A DNA stretch of 64,000 nucleotides from Pseudomonadota bacterium (GTDB lineage Bacteria; Myxococcota_A; UBA9042; GCA-2863065), in the NCBI GenBank assembly GCA_005776725.1, contig SXOO01000217.1, positions 1 through 64,000 of the forward strand, in the 5' to 3' direction. The notes under the pieces were generated by a model. The model worked only from the letters and a program-made list of their open reading frames with translations. It was not told the origin of the DNA and made no database searches. Of the stretch, positions 58,856 through 64,000 are shown one piece after another. Both the position numbers and the translations under genes were made by a program. The first letter of the stretch is position 1. The number at the start of each line of letters is the position of its first letter.

Positions 58856-61800
58856 ATGAAGACCATGTTTCGTCATCTCTTCGCCTTGACGCTCGCGGGC
58901 GGCGCGGCCACGGCCGTCGGCTGTGCTCAGGAGCTCGAAGAGATCAATCGCGTTCAGAACAACGTCACCAAGAAGGCCGACCTTCGCGGTGAGTGGTACT
59001 ACCGCCAGACGGTGGTGGATGCGCCGTACACGTCGCTCGAGTTCTTCCCGGGCAATCAGAGCATGCTCTCTCGGGGCGTGTTCGAGATTCAGTCGGGGAC
59101 GCTCTACTTCTTCCGGACGTACGAGCTGATGATCGGCGGCGAGACCCTCGGTGCCGCCTCCGACATCGACACGCCTCTCTACGAGGTCGACGCCAACGGC
59201 GAGGTCGTGATCGACGCGAAGACGGGCAAGCCGAAGCCGGTCACCTACCTCCGGCGCGTAGGCGACGAGCTCGTCACGGTGCAGAAGTACGTCTATCGCG
59301 GGGTGCCGCTCGCGGCCTTCCCGATCGAGAAGCACTTCGACATCCAGCAGGGCTACAACCCGTTCACTGGTGAGGCCACCAACGTCACGGACGAGAACAG
59401 CTCGGATCGGCAGTGGTGGGAGACGGAGTACATGCGCGTCAACTGGGGGGCCTCGAGCTTCAAGCCGGTCGACAGCGTGTCCAACGGCTCGGGCGGCACC
59501 AGCGTCGAGGAGTACTTCGACGAGGAGCGGGAGCCCGCCGAGGCCCCGGTGTACGAGCGCTCGGCCACGGGCGACCTCACGTACTTCGACTATCTGAGCC
59601 GCAAGACGATGGGCGCGCCCACGTCGTACCTCGAGGACTACGGCGTCATCCCGTCGTGCCTCTACTACCCCTGGTATCTCGGGCAGGTCGCTGAGTGCGT
59701 CTCGGAGCGCGTCACGTTCCGCGAGGCCTTCAAGCGGGTCGAGCCCAGCGACTACGTCGCTTGGGACTACGACGACAAGAACCTGAAGAAGTTCGGCTTC
59801 TTCCGGAACGAGCGCTCGCAGTACGACGCGGTGTACGGCAACACGTTCTCGGGTGCGTCCCGCCGGATTCAGCGGCACCGCATGTGGGAGACCTACGTCG
59901 TCAAGCAGGGCGCTGCGTGCGACCTGGCGGCCGACTCGGACGCGCAGAACAGCTGCCAGGCTGGCGAGGTCTGTGAGGCCCTCGCCGACGGCAAGGCCTT
60001 CTGCGTGAACGCCGACGCCAACGACCGGCTCGACTACTCGAAGATGACCCCGAAGCCGGTGGTCTACTACATGAGCGAGCAGTACCCCCGTGAGCTCGTG
60101 CCCGAGGCGGTGCAGCTAGCGGCCAACTGGTCCACGCCGCTCGTCGACGTCGTCGCGGTCCGCAAGGGCACGGCGCCGGAGCACCCGATGTTCATCGTGT
60201 GCGAGAACAACCGCGCCGAGGCCGCTGCCGCCATGCAGGCCCTCGGCAAGGACGTGAACAACGCGGCCGATGTCGAGGAGGCCCAGAAGGCTGGTCTGCT
60301 CGGCGAGATCGACCCGACGTTCTGCGCCGACATGGACAAGACCAAGCGCTTCGGCGACCTGCGCTACTCGCTCCTCGCGTCGGTGAACGCGCCGATCTCG
60401 TACGGCCTGTACGGGTACGGCCCGTCCAGCGCCGACGCGCTGTCGGGCGAGAACCTGTCGGCCAACGCCTATATGTACACGCCGGCGATGAAGCAGGGCG
60501 CGAACATGGCGATGGTGGCCATCGAGCTCCAGACCGGTATCCGCAGCTTCTGGGAGAGCGTCTACGCCAACCACGTCCGGGACGTCGGCGAGAAGGGCCG
60601 ACTCGGCGCCGCCCAGGGCGGGCTGCCGAAGTACACGCTGGCCACCGCGCGCCTCGCGGCCAAGGGCCTGCTCACGCCGGACGTGCGCGAGCGGCTCGAG
60701 ACGATGGGCGTGGAGAAGACCGACGGCGCGTACGCCGAGAACCGGATGGCGCTGCTGGCCAAGAACGCTCCGGAGCTCGCGGCTGAGCTCGTCACGGAGG
60801 ACGTGAAGGTCATGCTTCGCGACCCGTCCCTCGCCTTCCCGGAGAAGGACACCACCGACAAGCTCGTGGCCCGCGCCGGTATGCAGGTCTGGGGACACCA
60901 CCGCGGCAACCTCGGCAAGAAGCTCGAGGAGATGCGGGTCAACAGCACGCGGGCCTGCCGCTTCGAGGACCACTTCGCCGACAACGCCATCCTCGGTCTC
61001 GCTCGTGAGTACGGCCAGGCGATGGATCAGGCCGTCTGCGATGCTGCGAAGGCGTCCGGGAACCCGCACTTCGACTTCCAGGTGTTCGAGGAGTACCAGG
61101 GTCCTTGCGACTCCGAGGGCGCCGAGAGCGCCGATGGCCTCCTCAAGTGCGTGAACGTCGCCACGGGTGCTTCGCAGGAGGGTCTCTTCTGGGAGAACCG
61201 CTGCTCCGTCGGCCAGCTCAAGGCGCAGATCGCCAACGCGGTCGTCGACCTCGAGCAGACCAACCCGTACTACTTCGCCAACGACTACTTCCCGCCGGAC
61301 CCGATCTACACGAACACCAAGCACGAGTCGCTCAACGCGGCCCAGATGGTGATCCGTGACGCGATCGAGGCCAAGCGCGGAGAGCTCGTCACGGCCCTCT
61401 ACAAGCGCATCTACCAGGGTGTGGCGGAGCACGAGGTCGGTCACACCCTCGGCCTGCGCCACAACTTCGAGGCGTCGACTGACGCCATCAACTTCGGCAA
61501 GGAGTACTGGGACCTCAAGGGCAAGTTCGGGCAGGACGGGAAGTTCCACGCGACCGATATGTTCGCCGGTGAGACCGCGTACCAGACCAAGAACATGATG
61601 CGCCAGATGCAGAGCGCCTCGGTCATGGACTACAGCGCGAAGTTCAACGACCGCTTCCAGGGCGTCGGCTACTACGACCGCGCTGCCATCCGCTACGGCT
61701 ACGGTGGCCTCGTCGAGGTGTTCAACAAGACGCCGGACACCGAGCAATTCGCCAAGTACATGGAGGATCCTGCCGATACGGATCCCTCCAACACCGCGCT

Positions 61801-63232
61801 CGTGCCGGATCTCTCGACCACCCCGCTCGAGAGTGTGTTCAAGCGCCTGCACTACACGCGTATCCCAGACCTGTACAAGGCAGACGCCGAGAACGCGATC
61901 AACAACCTGTACGACCGCAAGTTCGTGCCGGTGACCACCCTCGACGACACCGTGGTCGAGGTTCCCTACCGGTTCTGCTCCGACGAGCTCTCGTACCGCA
62001 TCCCGACGTGCGCCACGCGCGACTCGGGTGCGGACTCCTTCGAGATCGTGCGCAACGCCCTCGAGGACTACGAGCAGTACTGGCCCATCTGGGGCTACTG
62101 GCACGAGAGCCTCTTGTTCCAGCCGTCCATCTACTACAACCGCGTGGCGTTCACGTTCGGCGCGATCAAGATGCAGCTGCAGTGGTGGGCCCTCGAGGTC
62201 CAGCGCTTCAACCGCAACGGCTGGTGGCAGGACCGCTTCGGCACCACGTGGGACCAGGACGAGAACGCGGGCCTCAACGGCGCGGTCGCTGTTCAGGACT
62301 CCCTCAACGTCCTCGCCGCGGCCTTCGGTCGCCCGGAGCCCGGTACGCACGGCTACAACGTGAAGAAGAACGTGTACGAGCCGCTGCCGTACCTCGATAG
62401 CTCGCTCTACTCGAACTACAAGCTGATCACGCCGATCAACTGCGACGCCCGCGACCTCTACCCCGCGTACGACTACGACGGCTACCTGCCGATCGCCACG
62501 CGCGCCGGCGCCATCTACGACCGCCTCGTGGCGTTCGAGGTGCTCGCTGACCCGACGGGTATGTTCATCGCGAACGACCAGCAGAACGACGTGACCAAGT
62601 ACCTCCTCAGCTACTACACGCTGTTCCCGAAGGAGCTCATGAACCTCTACTCCGGCATGGTCGCGAACAAGACGGACCTCTGGGGCTGGTACATGGTCAC
62701 CAACGACAAGGGCACCCCCGACCACTGCGTGCGCCGCAACATCCGTGGGCCCGAGGCGAAGTCCATCGACGAGATGACCGCCGAGCTGGTGCCTGGCCAG
62801 AAGGTTTGGGCCCTGAATCCCGAGCCGGAGTACACGTTCCCGACCACGCGCTTCCGCGTCCCCATGCTGGCGGCGCTCTACGGCCTCTCGATGTTCAACG
62901 ACGCCTACGACCAGTCCTTTACGGACGTCACGCGCGTCTTCGTGGACGGCCACAAGGACGGGATCACGCCCAGCGATGACGCTGACGTGGTGAGCTTCAC
63001 GGATCCGCTGAGCGGCAAGACCTACTCCGCCACGGTATCGAAGTTCTCCAGCGGGCTCTTCCACCCGGGCAAGTACATGATCGAGCGGCTCGAGGCCGAG
63101 CTCGCCGAGTACAACGACCTGAGCGAGCTGCAGGAGAACTACAACTACAGCGAGTACCAGTTCGTGATCGACAAGCTCGAGCTGCTCCGCGGTATGAACG
63201 CGGCGTACGACGGGACTGCGGTCTACTTCTAG
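58856..63232 (+). CDS. Giant metzincin-like zinc metalloprotease lipoprotein (paralog 2)
   Basis: Signal AGGAATAVGC; N-term TKKADLRGEWYYRQTVVDAP matches paralog 1 LKKTQFAGSWYFLQTMIDVP; HEVGHTLGLRHNF (61430..61468); SVMDY. Confidence 0.87.
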   Translation: MKTMFRHLFALTLAGGAATAVGCAQELEEINRVQNNVTKKADLRGEWYYRQTVVDAPYTSLEFFPGNQSMLSRGVFEIQSGTLYFFRTYELMIGGETLGAASDIDTPLYEVDANGEVVIDAKTGKPKPVTYLRRVGDELVTVQKYVYRGVPLAAFPIEKHFDIQQGYNPFTGEATNVTDENSSDRQWWETEYMRVNWGASSFKPVDSVSNGSGGTSVEEYFDEEREPAEAPVYERSATGDLTYFDYLSRKTMGAPTSYLEDYGVIPSCLYYPWYLGQVAECVSERVTFREAFKRVEPSDYVAWDYDDKNLKKFGFFRNERSQYDAVYGNTFSGASRRIQRHRMWETYVVKQGAACDLAADSDAQNSCQAGEVCEALADGKAFCVNADANDRLDYSKMTPKPVVYYMSEQYPRELVPEAVQLAANWSTPLVDVVAVRKGTAPEHPMFIVCENNRAEAAAAMQALGKDVNNAADVEEAQKAGLLGEIDPTFCADMDKTKRFGDLRYSLLASVNAPISYGLYGYGPSSADALSGENLSANAYMYTPAMKQGANMAMVAIELQTGIRSFWESVYANHVRDVGEKGRLGAAQGGLPKYTLATARLAAKGLLTPDVRERLETMGVEKTDGAYAENRMALLAKNAPELAAELVTEDVKVMLRDPSLAFPEKDTTDKLVARAGMQVWGHHRGNLGKKLEEMRVNSTRACRFEDHFADNAILGLAREYGQAMDQAVCDAAKASGNPHFDFQVFEEYQGPCDSEGAESADGLLKCVNVATGASQEGLFWENRCSVGQLKAQIANAVVDLEQTNPYYFANDYFPPDPIYTNTKHESLNAAQMVIRDAIEAKRGELVTALYKRIYQGVAEHEVGHTLGLRHNFEASTDAINFGKEYWDLKGKFGQDGKFHATDMFAGETAYQTKNMMRQMQSASVMDYSAKFNDRFQGVGYYDRAAIRYGYGGLVEVFNKTPDTEQFAKYMEDPADTDPSNTALVPDLSTTPLESVFKRLHYTRIPDLYKADAENAINNLYDRKFVPVTTLDDTVVEVPYRFCSDELSYRIPTCATRDSGADSFEIVRNALEDYEQYWPIWGYWHESLLFQPSIYYNRVAFTFGAIKMQLQWWALEVQRFNRNGWWQDRFGTTWDQDENAGLNGAVAVQDSLNVLAAAFGRPEPGTHGYNVKKNVYEPLPYLDSSLYSNYKLITPINCDARDLYPAYDYDGYLPIATRAGAIYDRLVAFEVLADPTGMFIANDQQNDVTKYLLSYYTLFPKELMNLYSGMVANKTDLWGWYMVTNDKGTPDHCVRRNIRGPEAKSIDEMTAELVPGQKVWALNPEPEYTFPTTRFRVPMLAALYGLSMFNDAYDQSFTDVTRVFVDGHKDGITPSDDADVVSFTDPLSGKTYSATVSKFSSGLFHPGKYMIERLEAELAEYNDLSELQENYNYSEYQFVIDKLELLRGMNAAYDGTAVYF

Positions 63233-63256
63233 TCCTCACCTGAGCCCGGGGCCGCG

Positions 63257-63284
63257 CGAGCGCCAAACTTCGAGTTGGCGCTCG
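63257..63284. terminator. Hairpin CGAGCGCCAA-N8-TTGGCGCTCG downstream of metalloprotease 2
   Basis: Perfect 10-bp inverted repeat 25 nt after the stop codon; no U-tract. Confidence 0.5.
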
Positions 63285-63365
63285 GGCACGACCCACGGGC
63301 TGTGGGCCGCCCCCTGACGGTGCCCTGGAGGCCCCGCTCACCGGGAGCGAAACAACACCCGCTGT

Positions 63366-63400
63366 CACGACGCCGGCCTCGCGCCGGCGTTCGTGTTTCT
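63366..63400 (+). terminator. Hairpin CACGACGCCGGC-loop-GCCGGCGTTCGTG followed by TTTCT
   Basis: 12-bp stem with one bulged T and short T-rich tail; intergenic, downstream of the protease cassette. Confidence 0.55.
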
Positions 63401-63453
63401 GGATACCGGTGCGCGCCGTTGACAGGCCGGCCGGGCGAAGGGACAACCGCGCA

Positions 63454-64000
63454 GTGCTCGCCACCGCCAAGGACCTCGATCGTGTACTGGCCCGGCGTTT
63501 CCTCGTCGTGGCGGGGAAGGGCGGAGTGGGCAAGTCCACCGTCTCGGCGGTGCTGGCGCGCGTCGCCGCGGGTCGGGGCAAGCGGGTGCTCGTGGTGGAG
63601 CTGGGCGGGCGAGAGCGCGTAGCGCGCCTCCTCGGGCACCCCGAGCCGGTGGGCTATACGCCCACGCGCGTCCTCCCCAATGTCCACGTCATCAACGTGC
63701 AGCCGGGCGTGGCCCAGCGCGAGTACGGATTGATGAAGCTGCGCTTCGAGCGTGTCTACGACCTCGTCTTCGAGAACCCCCTCATGCGTTCGCTCACGCG
63801 GTGGATCCCGGGGATGAACGAGCTCGTGTTGATCGGCAAGGCCTGGCACCTCGAGCAGGAGCGGGAAGCGGGGCGGCCGCGGTGGGACACGCTCATCGTG
63901 GATGCGCCCGCAACGGGGCACGGGATCTCGCTCTTGCAGCTGCCGCATGTCGTCACCGAGAACGTGAAGCGCGGACCGCTCGCCGAAGAGGTGCTGGTGA
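63454..64000 (+). CDS. ArsA/anion-transporting-ATPase-like P-loop ATPase (truncated at right edge)
   Basis: MLATAKDLDRVLARRFLVVAGKGGVGKSTVSAVLARVAAGRGKRVLVVELGG...WDTLIVDAPATGHGISLLQLP; open to the window end, absent from ORF track. Confidence 0.85.
   Translation, partial: MLATAKDLDRVLARRFLVVAGKGGVGKSTVSAVLARVAAGRGKRVLVVELGGRERVARLLGHPEPVGYTPTRVLPNVHVINVQPGVAQREYGLMKLRFERVYDLVFENPLMRSLTRWIPGMNELVLIGKAWHLEQEREAGRPRWDTLIVDAPATGHGISLLQLPHVVTENVKRGPLAEEVLV

Noticed and set aside
53533-58866. Long reverse ORFs (574, 642, 466 aa) opposite metalloprotease 1
   Set aside because: Same shadow-ORF effect; no recognisable motifs, while the sense frame has zinc and lipobox motifs.
60116-63064. 982-aa reverse ORF
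   Set aside because: Shadow ORF opposite metalloprotease 2; low-complexity VEHREAVERRQ-type composition typical of antisense frames in GC-rich DNA.

Overview
GC-rich (~70%), densely coding chromosomal window. It looks like a Myxococcota/deltaproteobacterial-type genome, judging from Cys-rich 'DPCTxDxC' secreted proteins, a MYXO-CTERM-like tail, large surface lipoproteins, and Hanks kinases. No rRNA, tRNA, CRISPR array, IS element or prophage was recognised. Main contents, left to right: 5' end of gyrB (runs off the left edge, absent from the ORF track); LamG-like, Cys-rich and phosphodiester-glycosidase/VCBS surface proteins; HtrA/DegP protease; an m5U-methyltransferase + RluA pseudouridine-synthase fusion; MlaE permease; REC-HPt-REC-REC-GGDEF regulator; SSB; a menaquinone operon (menF-menD-menA-menC/E fusion-polyprenyl synthase-menG) joined by five consecutive 4-nt stop/start overlaps and divergent from a GbsR/MarR-like regulator, with two matching palindromes between them; FkbM methyltransferase and flippase; patatin/PlsB/membrane protein/DUF362 cluster; transaldolase; NurA-like protein; IPT/TIG and Cys-rich lipoproteins; an RG/DG-rich disordered protein with a KOW-like tail; Ser/Thr kinase; TPR lipoprotein; an HflX GTPase fused to a TPMT-like methyltransferase; acyl-CoA carboxyltransferase; a beta-barrel protein followed by two giant paralogous metzincin-like lipoproteins; and an ArsA/MinD-type ATPase running off the right edge. 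The best novelty candidates are the HflX-TPMT fusion, the RlmC/RluA-type fusion (possibly modifying adjacent 23S rRNA bases), the regulator/operator arrangement of the men operon, and the tandem metalloprotease cassette. All family calls are by eye from motifs; no database search was run.
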